Shown: positions 34,531-43,392 of the stretch, piece after piece
Layout: the number at the start of each line of letters is the position of its first letter
How positions within the stretch are numbered: position 1 is the stretch's first letter
Source of the DNA: Neobacillus driksii
GTDB taxonomy: Bacteria; Bacillota; Bacilli; Bacillales; Cytobacillaceae
DNA length: 64,000 bases
Reading direction: 5' to 3'
NCBI RefSeq assembly: GCF_013409995.1
Contig: NZ_JACCBX010000014.1
Location: 1-64,000, forward strand
Position numbers and translations under genes: made by a program
Notes under the pieces: generated by a model
Databases searched by the model: none
What the model was told of the DNA's origin: nothing
Seen by the model: the letters and a program-made list of their open reading frames with translations, nothing else

Positions 34531-34557
34531 AAAAAAACCGCCAATTAAGGCGGTTTC
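34531..34557 (-). terminator. Terminator of the second histidine kinase
   Basis: AAACCGCC pairs perfectly with GGCGGTTT, and the minus strand then reads TTTTTTT. It lies 36 bp past the kinase stop codon. The operon on the plus strand has no better terminator and may also use it. Confidence 0.82.
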
Positions 34558-34592
34558 AGACTGTCCACAAATCTGAATATAATGGATAAAAG

Positions 34593-36029
34593 TTAATTAA
34601 AGTTATTTAATTCAAATTGCGGTATTACAATTTGAAACTGAGTTCCTGAGGGTGTACTATCAATAATTTGGATATCGCCTTTATGTTCAAGAATAATTTT
34701 TTTTACAAAAGGTAAACCAAGCCCCATTCCTCCAGTTTTTGAAGAAATAAAAGGATCAAAAATACTTTCCCAATTTTGAGGAGGAATCCCTTTTCCGTTA
34801 TCATACATATTAATTATGATATTACCGCCAACCAAATCAGTTTCTAGTTCTATTATTCTAGACTCGAGGTTATCAGGGAACGCTTCTGTACTATTGATAA
34901 TTAAATTAATAAACACTTGTTGAAGATAAGTTTTATTAACAAATGCCCTCAATGTCCTGTATTTTTTATGAAATTTCACTTCCACTCCATTTTTCTTTAA
35001 TATTTCATTTGATAACGAAATAGAGGATAAAATAATGGCATTAATATCCTCCATCTTAAGTTCCATTTTTGAGTATTTCATATAGTCTTGATAATTATTA
35101 GTCAAATTTTCCAATTGATCGGTGGCATTTTGGATCATTGCTAATGAATTAACTGCATAATCGCTACCAGAAAAATTTTGGTTGAGGAGCGCTGCAAATC
35201 CTTTTATTACTTGTGTTGAATTTTTAATCTCATGAATTAGGCTACCTGCTAAATTTCCAGTGTAGTCTAACTTTTTTTGCCTTTCTAGTAGGTTATTATA
35301 ATCCATTATGATTAAAGTGTTGAGTTTTATAAATGATAACATAATGATTACTGAAAAAATTATGACGCCGATACTGCTTACTATAACCCCGGTACTAGGA
35401 AGAAAATTGATAAAGCCTGTAAAGAACAATGAAAGTGAACAAATTGAAAAAGTCTTTAAAAAGTTCTTCATATATTGATTTAATATTTTTTGAGACACAA
35501 TAAAAATAAATAATAAAAATACGATAAAACTACTCATATGGAGTACAAATATCCACGATAAATTTCCATACTCCGGAAAATAAAATGTAATAGAGGAATG
35601 GAAGGTTTGTCTGACTACTAATTTCTTTATGCCAAATGAAGTCCAATTAACTACATAGACGACCGTACTCCAAATTAATAGAACTACAAACGCTTTTCTT
35701 GAAAAGATCACTCTTAAAATAAAATTAAAAAAGTTTCTATCCTTAAAGGTTGTAGTGTGTTTATTGATAATAATATATGTGATATAAAAAACGACTGGAA
35801 TTGAAAAGATAGTGGAGATTCTTAGTAGCCGGAAAATAAATAATATAGTATCTTCACTTAGTACATCTTTAAAATAAAGAATGCTAACATCTAGTTGCCA
35901 GACGCTAACTATTCCCATATATATTAAAAGCCAATAGGATAATTCAGAGCCTTTATATAGATTTCTTATACCGATTGCTAGAACAATTGGTATCATTGCG
36001 ATAGCACAAATTAATAATCCTATTATCAT
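34593..36029 (-). CDS. Membrane sensor histidine kinase
   Basis: This 478-residue kinase has seven or eight membrane helices in the first 250 residues and no recognisable extracellular sensor domain. The H-box is SLIHEIKNSTQVIKGFAALL near residue 270, with N-box INLIINSTEAF near 385, DNGKGIP and GGMGLGLP. An Asn-Ser replaces the usual Asn-Pro after the phospho-His (HEIKNS against HEIRNP), which is uncommon. No response regulator is adjacent. AAGGAG supports the ATG. Confidence 0.88.
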   Translation of the reverse strand: MIIGLLICAIAMIPIVLAIGIRNLYKGSELSYWLLIYMGIVSVWQLDVSILYFKDVLSEDTILFIFRLLRISTIFSIPVVFYITYIIINKHTTTFKDRNFFNFILRVIFSRKAFVVLLIWSTVVYVVNWTSFGIKKLVVRQTFHSSITFYFPEYGNLSWIFVLHMSSFIVFLLFIFIVSQKILNQYMKNFLKTFSICSLSLFFTGFINFLPSTGVIVSSIGVIIFSVIIMLSFIKLNTLIIMDYNNLLERQKKLDYTGNLAGSLIHEIKNSTQVIKGFAALLNQNFSGSDYAVNSLAMIQNATDQLENLTNNYQDYMKYSKMELKMEDINAIILSSISLSNEILKKNGVEVKFHKKYRTLRAFVNKTYLQQVFINLIINSTEAFPDNLESRIIELETDLVGGNIIINMYDNGKGIPPQNWESIFDPFISSKTGGMGLGLPFVKKIILEHKGDIQIIDSTPSGTQFQIVIPQFELNNFN

Positions 36030-36278
36030 ATAGGTTCTCCTTGTTGTAACTTTCTATTTTAACAAAAAATACTATTTTATTAATACTATTTTACTGGGTT
36101 TGTCCCGAAAAAAAAATGTACTTAGCTTGATTAATGCATAAAGTTCGTTTTTTTTTTTTTAAGATTTTTCGGCAAGTGGATAGTGTGCTACGGCTTTCTC
36201 AAAGTCTGGTTTAATCATTGTCCTTCTTGTAGTATAGTAATAGGCATAACTCACAACCAAGTTTTAGGAGGACAAGCT

Positions 36279-37094
36279 TTGTATAAATTAGTTGCAATAG
36301 ACATCGATGGAACGCTGATGAATGATCGAAAAGAAATAACAAAAGAAGTAAATGATGCCATCCAAGCTGCGAAAGCAAAAGGAGTGAAGGTGGTAATATG
36401 TACTGGTAGGCCAATCGTCGGTGTCCAATCGATTATTGAGGAATTGAAATTAAATGATGAGGATGACTATGTAATTACCTTTAATGGTGCCCTTGTGCAA
36501 AATACTCACTCCAAAGAGGTAGAATCCCAAATCACTTTAACCTATGAAAACTTAAAAGAAATATACGAATTAAGTCAAAAGATCGATTCACCACTCCATT
36601 TTTTTGATACAGAAAATCTTTATACACCGAATCGAGACATAAGCCCTTATACGATTCATGAAGCCCATATCAATGGAATTTCTCTCCATTACCGGACAAT
36701 TGAAGAAGTACCAAAGGATATGCTTATACCCAAAGTGATGTTTATCGATGAACCGGACCGTTTGAATCAAAACATGGCAAACATACCTGAATCATTCTGG
36801 GAAAAATATACCTTCGTGAAAAGCACTCCGTTCTTTTTAGAAATCCTTGACCCACGAGTCAGCAAGGGAAATGCAGTCAAACAACTGGCTGAAAAACTTT
36901 CAATTAAACAGGAAGAGGTCATCTGCATTGGGGATGGCGAGAATGATCTAAGTATGATTGAGTATGCTGGCTGTGGAGTGGCAATGGCTAATGCAGTATC
37001 AGTCGTAAAAGAAGTAGCTCAGTTCCATACATTATCTAACAATGAACATGGAGTTGCCTATGCAATTGAAAAATTAATATTGGAAACGAAATAG
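36279..37094 (+). CDS. Cof-type HAD phosphatase, YidA-like
   Basis: This 271-residue sugar phosphatase has motif I DIDGTLM, motif II CTGRPI, the Lys in SKGNAVKQ and motif III GDGENDLSMIEYAG. It dephosphorylates small sugar phosphates with low specificity. The TTG at 36279 is chosen because AGGAGG ends 6-7 nt before it and the product then begins MYKLVAIDIDGT as usual for the family. An in-frame ATG-less extension to 36183 has no ribosome binding site. Confidence 0.9.
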   Translation: MYKLVAIDIDGTLMNDRKEITKEVNDAIQAAKAKGVKVVICTGRPIVGVQSIIEELKLNDEDDYVITFNGALVQNTHSKEVESQITLTYENLKEIYELSQKIDSPLHFFDTENLYTPNRDISPYTIHEAHINGISLHYRTIEEVPKDMLIPKVMFIDEPDRLNQNMANIPESFWEKYTFVKSTPFFLEILDPRVSKGNAVKQLAEKLSIKQEEVICIGDGENDLSMIEYAGCGVAMANAVSVVKEVAQFHTLSNNEHGVAYAIEKLILETK

Positions 37095-37209
37095 TAATAA
37101 CATAATAAACCCATTTTTTTTATCTAGACGGGCTCCATTTTTCCCTTCCTTGTATATGATATCGTGTATTGGCATCTAGGTCTCAGTGCAAATGAAAGGA
37201 AGTGTTACA

Positions 37210-37383
37210 ATGGATAATATGATTCCGTCACATACTATGGGGGCGAATGTACTTCCCCAGCCTCAAATGCATTACGGCTATGCGGCTCCTTGTTTTCAAA
37301 CACGTGGATGCGACAGTTTTATCATTATAATCGTGTTGTTTATTTTATTAATCATTATTGGTGCTTTTGTTTTCTGCGATTAA
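37210..37383 (+). CDS. YjcZ-family tiny membrane protein (sporulation-associated)
   Basis: This 57-residue protein has a polar, Pro/His-rich N-terminus and one C-terminal helix FIIIIVLFILLIIIGAF, the hallmark of the tiny transmembrane proteins of Bacillus (YjcZ type), many of which are made in sporulation. The ATG at 37210 follows AAAGGAA by 9 nt. A GAAGGG...CCCTTC terminator follows. Confidence 0.82.
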   Translation: MDNMIPSHTMGANVLPQPQMHYGYAAPCFQTRGCDSFIIIIVLFILLIIIGAFVFCD

Positions 37384-37433
37384 TGCGGAACCATTTACGG
37401 TTTTTCTTAAATAAGCTTATTCAGGATACGAAT

Positions 37434-37464
37434 GAAGGGGAGACGAATGCAATCGTCTCCCTTC
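37434..37464. terminator. Terminator after the YjcZ-type gene
   Basis: GAAGGGGAGACGA pairs with TCGTCTCCCTTC (one bulge) around ATGCAA. The T-run is short (AATTATTTTG). Confidence 0.65.
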
Positions 37465-37532
37465 AATTATTTTGTCTGATATTGAATTACATACTTAAAT
37501 TAATGGACCACTATGTGGTCCGTTGCTGCTTA

Positions 37533-38402
37533 TTAATGAACAGCCACAAATCGTTTTCGATTCTTAAATTGATAGAAAATAGCAACTGCCCATAATCCGA
37601 TAATGAGAGAGTAAGCCAGCGTCGCTAAAGAAACTGGTAATCCAACTGTTTTAATAATGGTCATTGAATTGGTAAGGATAATAAATCCGCCCACTAACAC
37701 TCCTAACAGATACGAAGGAACGATTCTTACAAGCCAAGCGGCTATAGGTGCCGCAATCACTCCGCCGATCATAAAAGCGATGACCCATTGCCATTGGTAC
37801 TGATCCACCCCTAGGAACAAGATGAAGCCTAGTGTTGCTGATACGGCAATGGCAAATTCACTTGTATCTACTGTGCCAATGACTTTTTTAGGGGAAATCC
37901 CATTTTTTGCAATCAAAACGGGAGCAGTGATAGGTCCCCATCCTCCGCCTCCAACGGCATCAAAGAAGCCGCCAACCATACCAAGTGGTGTTAAAAATTT
38001 ACTTGAAAAGGGTGAACCTTGACTTTTAGAAGAATGATTGAAAAATAGAAATCGGATGAGAATGTACAATCCTAAAACGATTAAAAATACGGAGATAAAC
38101 GGTTTGAGCTTATCCCCAGGCAGACTGCTTAGAAAAGCTGCCCCTATAAATGCACTAATTGCACCAGGGATGGTTAGTCTCCATAGAATTCTTTTATCAA
38201 CATTTTTAAACCATAAATGTGATGCCCCTGATGCCGCAGTGGTGGCGATTTCAGCCATATGAATGGAAGCGGAGGCAGCAGCTGGTGCGATTCCGAACAT
38301 TAATAGTAATGAGGAGGATGTTGCCCCAAATCCCATTCCCAAAGACCCATCAACTAGTTGGGCCAAAAACCCAATTACAGAAAAAATAATTAATTTATTC
38401 AT
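37533..38402 (-). CDS. TauE/SafE-family membrane exporter
   Basis: This 289-residue protein has about eight helices in two inverted halves. It carries the family's glycine-rich GSLGMGFGATSSS near residue 20 and its counterpart FFDAVGGGGWGPITAPVL near 150. The family moves sulfite, sulfoacetate or other organosulfur anions. The ATG at 38402 (MNKLIIF) follows GAGGAGG by 6 nt and is preferred to one 7 codons upstream. It is transcribed alone. Confidence 0.9.
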   Translation of the reverse strand: MNKLIIFSVIGFLAQLVDGSLGMGFGATSSSLLLMFGIAPAAASASIHMAEIATTAASGASHLWFKNVDKRILWRLTIPGAISAFIGAAFLSSLPGDKLKPFISVFLIVLGLYILIRFLFFNHSSKSQGSPFSSKFLTPLGMVGGFFDAVGGGGWGPITAPVLIAKNGISPKKVIGTVDTSEFAIAVSATLGFILFLGVDQYQWQWVIAFMIGGVIAAPIAAWLVRIVPSYLLGVLVGGFIILTNSMTIIKTVGLPVSLATLAYSLIIGLWAVAIFYQFKNRKRFVAVH

Positions 38403-38575
38403 CCTCAACCTCCTCAAAACCAAGTAATCTTATATGGATTATAAGTTATGGTTGAAATTTTGTAAATATTTATTTTTTGAACATTTTTATAAGTTATATT
38501 ATGTAGATTTGAAAGGAGAAACAGACGGGAAAAGCTACTGTTTCAACTTTTGAATACAGTGGCCTCTTTTTGTAA

Positions 38576-38621
38576 TTAGAATCTATTAAAATGTAATGGA
38601 TTACATTTTAATAGATTCTAA
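38576..38621. promoter_or_regulatory. Perfect 22-bp inverted repeat containing LacI-type operator, site 1
   Basis: Arms of 22 bp (38576-38597 and 38600-38621) are perfectly complementary around GG. The centre TGTAATGGATTACA (38592-38605) matches the operator-like sites at 38701 and 39811. It lies 135 bp upstream of the LacI-family gene. It could be an auxiliary operator, a terminator-like hairpin or both. Confidence 0.65.
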
Positions 38622-38666
38622 ATGATTCGAGTGAATCAGCCGGCTTATTTTATTGAAAATTATGTA

Positions 38667-38714
38667 TTGACAGATTATTTGGAAAACATTACTATAAAAA
38701 TGTAATCGATTTCA
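38667..38714 (+). promoter_or_regulatory. Promoter and operator site 2 of the LacI-family gene
   Basis: TTGACA at 38667-38672 and TACTAT at 38690-38695 are 17 bp apart. TGTAATCGATTTCA follows at 38701-38714, where bound repressor would block initiation. Autoregulation is likely. Confidence 0.65.
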
Positions 38715-38756
38715 TTATAAAACCTTTCATGAAATCAAAGAAAGAAGGACAGGAAG

Positions 38757-39746
38757 ATGGCAAACATCCAGCAGGTAGCGAAACAAGCAGGAGTTTCTGT
38801 TGCAACCGTATCGAGAGTACTAAACGGGCAAAATACCGTATCTGCAAAAACAAAAATGAGAGTCGAAGAGGCTATTAAAAAATTAAACTATGAACCAAGT
38901 CTTCTTGGGAGAAACTTAAGAACTTCAGAAAGCCGGCTTCTCTTAATCTTAATTCCGACCATCTCTAATCCATTTTATTTAGAAATTATTAAAGGAATTG
39001 AACAGGTTGCCATTAGTCAAAATTATAACATTCTCCTTTGTGAAACCGATTCTAACCCTCAAAAGGAGAATATATACTTCGACCTAGTCCGAAAGAAGAT
39101 GGCAGATGGAATTATTACGATGGATCCGGCAGTTAATGTTGAAACACTGAAAAAGTTAGCAGAAAATTATGCAGTTATACAATGCAGCGAATATGAAGAA
39201 TGCACGGGTATCCCGTATGTAACCATTGATAACGAGGAAGCTTCTTACCGGGCAGTCAAGCATCTAATTCAAATCGGACACCACAAAATTGCGCTTATGA
39301 ATGCCGATGAAAAATATTTATTTGCCCGCCTGCGAAAAATGGGTTACAAACGTGCATTAGAAGAGAATGGAATCACCTTGAAAAACGAATATATCATCTC
39401 TACCTCAAATTTAGGATTTGAAAATGGACAGTATGCTATGAAAAAAATCTTGAATTTACAAGACCGGCCAACAGCTGTGTTCGCCGTCTCCGATTTATTA
39501 GCCATTGGGGCGCTCAAAGAAATCAATATTGCTGGTTTGCATGTACCCAATGATATTGCCGTCGTAGGCTTTGATAAGATTGATTTTTCAAATATGACAA
39601 ACCCGACTCTTACCACCATCGCTCAACCGATGCGCAAAATGGGAAACGTTGCAGCGAGAATGTTGATTGAAAAAATAAAAGGCGAAGAAGTGGAAAGTAT
39701 CATATTGGATCACGAATTAGTCATACGAGAGTCTACATCAAGATAA
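38757..39746 (+). CDS. LacI-family transcriptional regulator
   Basis: The 329-residue repressor has the LacI HTH and hinge helix (IQQVAKQAGVSVATVSRVLNG at the N-terminus, in pieces QQVAKQAGVSVATVSRVLN) and a periplasmic-binding-protein-like effector domain ending with the typical LTTIAQPMRKMG segment. It precedes the ABC transporter operon, and TGTAATCGNTTACA-type sites flank both its own promoter and that of the operon. The effector is presumably the transported sugar or a derivative. Confidence 0.93.
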   Translation: MANIQQVAKQAGVSVATVSRVLNGQNTVSAKTKMRVEEAIKKLNYEPSLLGRNLRTSESRLLLILIPTISNPFYLEIIKGIEQVAISQNYNILLCETDSNPQKENIYFDLVRKKMADGIITMDPAVNVETLKKLAENYAVIQCSEYEECTGIPYVTIDNEEASYRAVKHLIQIGHHKIALMNADEKYLFARLRKMGYKRALEENGITLKNEYIISTSNLGFENGQYAMKKILNLQDRPTAVFAVSDLLAIGALKEINIAGLHVPNDIAVVGFDKIDFSNMTNPTLTTIAQPMRKMGNVAARMLIEKIKGEEVESIILDHELVIRESTSR

Positions 39747-39810
39747 ATGCGCTAAGATTAGCGCTCTGCTATTAATACTTTAATAGTAGACCGCTGACCT
39801 TAGATGTGAA

Positions 39811-39824
39811 TGTAATCGGTTACA
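39811..39824. promoter_or_regulatory. LacI-type operator site 3, before the ABC operon
   Basis: TGTAATCGGTTACA is a near-perfect palindrome matching the sites at 38592 and 38701. It lies 46 bp upstream of the binding-protein start. Confidence 0.75.
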
Positions 39825-39869
39825 GTACATATCGGGAGAGCCTTTTAAAAAAACAAAGGGGTGAAGGGT

Positions 39870-40835
39870 TTGAAGAAATTATTAGTATTCATGTTGTCTT
39901 TGGTAACAATGTTTGGTTTGGTAGCATGTAACAGCGAAACAGGAGGTTCCGAGGGTGGTAAAGAGGATGACACACTAAAAATCGGAATTTCTTTACCATC
40001 TGCCACACATGGTTGGATGGGAGCATTAATTGATAGTGCTGAAAAGCAAGCAAAGGCACTGAAAGAAAGTGACGGCATTGAGTATGTGATGACAAATGCG
40101 GCGGATCCAAATAAACAAGCAAATGACGTGGATGATTTAATCGCTCAAGATGTAGATGTTATCGTCATGCTTCCAATTGAGTCTGCAGCACTTTCTCCAG
40201 TAGGGCAAAAAATTAAAGATGCAGGGATTCCTTTAGTCATTGTAGACCGTGAGCTTGAAAATGACGCAGCTACTGTGGTTGTAAAAGGGGACAACGAAGG
40301 AATCGGTGTAAATGCTGGTAAATACTTTGTTGAAAAGCTAAATGGAAAAGGAAAAGTAGTTGAAATCACTGGTCCGCCAAGTTCCGTTACTGAACAACGT
40401 GGAGCGGGCTTTAAAGAAGCAATGGAAAACTCCGATATTGAGATTATCGCTTCACAAAGTGGTGATTTTTCAACGGAAAAATCATTAGAAGTTATGCAAA
40501 ATATCCTGCAAGCGCACCCTGAAATCGACGCGGTGTTCACACAGGATGATGGAATGGCTCTTGGTGTACTCCAAGCGATTAAAGAAGCTGGACGTAAGGA
40601 TATTCAATTCGTTACAGGTGCTGGCGGAGGTAAGGCTGTATTTGAAGACATGAAAAAGGACGGCTTAATTACAGCAACTTTCTTATACTCACCAACAATG
40701 GTTGAGGACGCGGTTAAAATCGCAGCAGACATTGCGAAAGGTAATAAACCAGCAGAATCAATGGTCGTGAAAGAAGCAACTCAGGTGACGAAAGATAACG
40801 TCGATGAGTTCTATGATCCAGAGTCAAAATTCTAA
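39870..40835 (+). CDS. Sugar ABC transporter substrate-binding lipoprotein
   Basis: This 321-residue ribose/galactose-type binding protein has a lipoprotein signal ending in the lipobox LVAC (Cys near residue 20), then two Rossmann-like lobes (LKIGISLPSATHGWMG, IVMLPIE, VFTQDDGMALGV). It delivers a monosaccharide to the permease encoded at 42404. The TTG at 39870 is chosen because AAAGGGG directly abuts a GTG at 39861 but is 9 nt from the TTG. Confidence 0.92.
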   Translation: MKKLLVFMLSLVTMFGLVACNSETGGSEGGKEDDTLKIGISLPSATHGWMGALIDSAEKQAKALKESDGIEYVMTNAADPNKQANDVDDLIAQDVDVIVMLPIESAALSPVGQKIKDAGIPLVIVDRELENDAATVVVKGDNEGIGVNAGKYFVEKLNGKGKVVEITGPPSSVTEQRGAGFKEAMENSDIEIIASQSGDFSTEKSLEVMQNILQAHPEIDAVFTQDDGMALGVLQAIKEAGRKDIQFVTGAGGGKAVFEDMKKDGLITATFLYSPTMVEDAVKIAADIAKGNKPAESMVVKEATQVTKDNVDEFYDPESKF

Positions 40836-40896
40836 ATAAGTGGTGGAGATACAGGCAGTGTATCTCCACTTTTCCTAAAAAGGTGGGATGAAGAGC

Positions 40897-42411
40897 ATGA
40901 CTACAAGTCCTTTTTTGATAATGAATAACATTGAAAAAGCGTTTAACGGTGTACCTGTATTGAAAAAAGTATCGCTTACCGTCGTGGAGGGTGAGATTCA
41001 TGCTTTGTTAGGCGAAAATGGTGCCGGAAAATCTACGCTGATGAACATTTTAGGTGGTGTTCATCAACCCGATCATGGATCCATTCAGATTAATGGTCTG
41101 GATGTAAGAATGTCTAATCCAAGAGTATCTCAGGATCAGGGAATCAGCTTCATCCATCAAGAACTTAATGTGGTAGCTGACCTCAGAGTCTATGAAAATA
41201 TGTTTTTAGGTTCAGAGCTTCGGAGTAAACTTGGTTTTTTAAAAGTAGAAGAGATGTGCCGGCAAACGAGTGAAATTTTAGCCAAGCTTGGTGTGGATAT
41301 CAATCCGAAGGAATATGTTAGAAATCTAGAAACCTCTTATAAACAATTAATCGAAATTTCAAAGGCGCTGCTACATAAATCGAAACTGATCATAATGGAC
41401 GAACCGACAACCTCGTTAGCGGAACATGAAGTCAAACGTTTATTCGAGTTAATGAGGAACCTAAAGAAATCAGGCGTGTCCATCATTTATATTTCTCATA
41501 AGTTAAAGGAAATCAAGGAAATTTGCGACACGTATACGGTGTTACGTGACGGAGAACTAGTGGGGACTGGCAGTATTGAAAATGAAAATTTAGATACGAT
41601 TACAAAACTTATGGTGGGTAAATCGATTTCTCAAGAGCGTTTAGTTCAAAAGCATTCGTTTGGACCTGTCGTTTTAGAAGTGAATGACTTAAGTAGTCAA
41701 GGATTATATAAAAATATTACCTTCACCCTCAGAAAAGGTGAAATATTAGGCTTTACTGGCTTAGCTGGTGATGGCCGAACAGAGCTTTTTGAAAGCTTAT
41801 TTGGATACCGGAAAAAATACACTGGTCAAATTAAGATTAATAACCAGCTGGTAAAAATAGATCACCCACGAAAAGCGTTAGAAGCAGGACTGGCACTTGT
41901 TCCGAAGGACCGGAAAGAAAATGCAATTATAAAGGATTTAAGCGTTATTCATAATATGAGTTTATCGTCTATCGGGCATTTTGAAAAAGCTGGTTTTATC
42001 CAAGAGAAGAAAGAGAAGGACAGATTCCACTACTATAAGGAAAGGCTTAACATTAAAGTTCATAATCCCCGGATTACCATCGATAAGTTAAGCGGTGGTA
42101 ACCAACAAAAAGTCATTATTGCTAAATGGCTAGAGGTAGATACAGATATTATTATTTTCGATAATCCAACACAAGGGATTGACGTTGGGGCGAAGCACGA
42201 GATATATCAGCAAATTGTGTCACTTGCCGAACAAGGAAAAGCCGTGATTATCTTATCCTCAGAGGCACCGGAAGTACAAAAGGTTTGTCATCACATCTAT
42301 GTCATGTACCAAGGGGAAATCACAGCACGGCTTAAGGGAGAACAAGCAACAGAAGATGAAATTATGAGTTATGCAACAGGTTCTAAAAGGGAGGCCGAAA
42401 AAATTGGCTAA
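40897..42411 (+). CDS. Sugar ABC transporter ATP-binding protein (RbsA/MglA type)
   Basis: The 504-residue tandem ATPase has Walker A GENGAGKST, Walker B IIMDEPTTSL in the first half, and a degenerate second P-loop region GLAGDGRTELFESLFG with an intact LSGGNQQKV signature. It energises sugar uptake. The ATG at 40897 is spaced 9 nt from AGGTGGG. An ATG at 40888 abuts that site. It overlaps the permease gene by 8 nt. Confidence 0.93.
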   Translation: MTTSPFLIMNNIEKAFNGVPVLKKVSLTVVEGEIHALLGENGAGKSTLMNILGGVHQPDHGSIQINGLDVRMSNPRVSQDQGISFIHQELNVVADLRVYENMFLGSELRSKLGFLKVEEMCRQTSEILAKLGVDINPKEYVRNLETSYKQLIEISKALLHKSKLIIMDEPTTSLAEHEVKRLFELMRNLKKSGVSIIYISHKLKEIKEICDTYTVLRDGELVGTGSIENENLDTITKLMVGKSISQERLVQKHSFGPVVLEVNDLSSQGLYKNITFTLRKGEILGFTGLAGDGRTELFESLFGYRKKYTGQIKINNQLVKIDHPRKALEAGLALVPKDRKENAIIKDLSVIHNMSLSSIGHFEKAGFIQEKKEKDRFHYYKERLNIKVHNPRITIDKLSGGNQQKVIIAKWLEVDTDIIIFDNPTQGIDVGAKHEIYQQIVSLAEQGKAVIILSSEAPEVQKVCHHIYVMYQGEITARLKGEQATEDEIMSYATGSKREAEKIG

Positions 42412-43381
42412 TGTTAATACAATCAAACAACCAAATCCGCAAACCTCATCAACAAAAAGTCGCCTCACTTGGCTATGGTCCGAGTATAGCGTCATTATTG
42501 CCTTCTTAGTTATTTTTATGGCAGCAGCGGTAATGAATCCTAGATTCCTAGATATTAATAATCAATTGAATATCTTAATGCAAGTTTCCATCATTGGCAT
42601 TGTGGCTTTAGGTATGACGGTTGTAATGCTTTCTGGCGGGATTGACTTATCGGTGGGATCGGTGCTGGTATTCGTCGGTGTCATTTCCGTTTTAGCAATG
42701 AATGCTACAGGTAGTATTTTCGTTGCTATCTTAACGGCTTTAGTAGTAGGTTCCTTCGCAGGATTTTTAAATGGATTAATGGTGGCTAAAGGTAGAATTG
42801 CTTCGTTTATAGCGACATTAGGGATGATGGCTGCAGCAAGATCGATCGCCTTATATATTGCAGAAGGTGGCAGTATTTCAGGAGAGGTTTCAGGTTTCAC
42901 AGTCATTGCGAATAGTAACCTCTGGATTTTTGATTTTCCAGTTATTATTTTCTTTGTTATGACAGCACTTGTTTATGTATTAATGCATAAAACTCGATTC
43001 GGGCGATATGTCTATGCCCTTGGCAGTAATGAGAAAGCGGCACTTCTTTCAGGTATCCGAGTTGATCGGGTGAAAATTGGTATCTATAGCTTGGTAGGAT
43101 TACTTGTGAGTGTAGCGGCTATCATTGAAACGTCTCGATTAAACTCGATTTCTTCTTCAAGTTCAGGCGTTCAATATGAACTTGATGCGATTGCTGCCGT
43201 TATCATTGGCGGTACAAGAATGACAGGTGGTCGTGGTAAGATCATGGGTACCTTTTTTGGGGTACTAATCTTAGGTATTCTGAACAACATGATGAACTTA
43301 ATGAACGTTTCTCCACACCTCCAAGGATTTGTTAAGGGATTAATCATCATCATTGCCGTAGTATTCCAAAAGAGAGAGTAG
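42404..43381 (+). CDS. Sugar ABC transporter permease (RbsC type)
   Basis: This 325-residue protein has about ten helices and the family signatures MLSGGIDLSVGSV and GRYVYALGSNEKAALLSGI, with the C-terminal GGTRMTGGRGK. The TTG at 42404 is supported by GGGAGG 9 nt upstream. The start overlaps the end of the ATPase gene by 8 nt, so translation is probably coupled. Confidence 0.92.
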   Translation: MANVNTIKQPNPQTSSTKSRLTWLWSEYSVIIAFLVIFMAAAVMNPRFLDINNQLNILMQVSIIGIVALGMTVVMLSGGIDLSVGSVLVFVGVISVLAMNATGSIFVAILTALVVGSFAGFLNGLMVAKGRIASFIATLGMMAAARSIALYIAEGGSISGEVSGFTVIANSNLWIFDFPVIIFFVMTALVYVLMHKTRFGRYVYALGSNEKAALLSGIRVDRVKIGIYSLVGLLVSVAAIIETSRLNSISSSSSGVQYELDAIAAVIIGGTRMTGGRGKIMGTFFGVLILGILNNMMNLMNVSPHLQGFVKGLIIIIAVVFQKRE

Positions 43382-43392
43382 GAGGGAATTCA

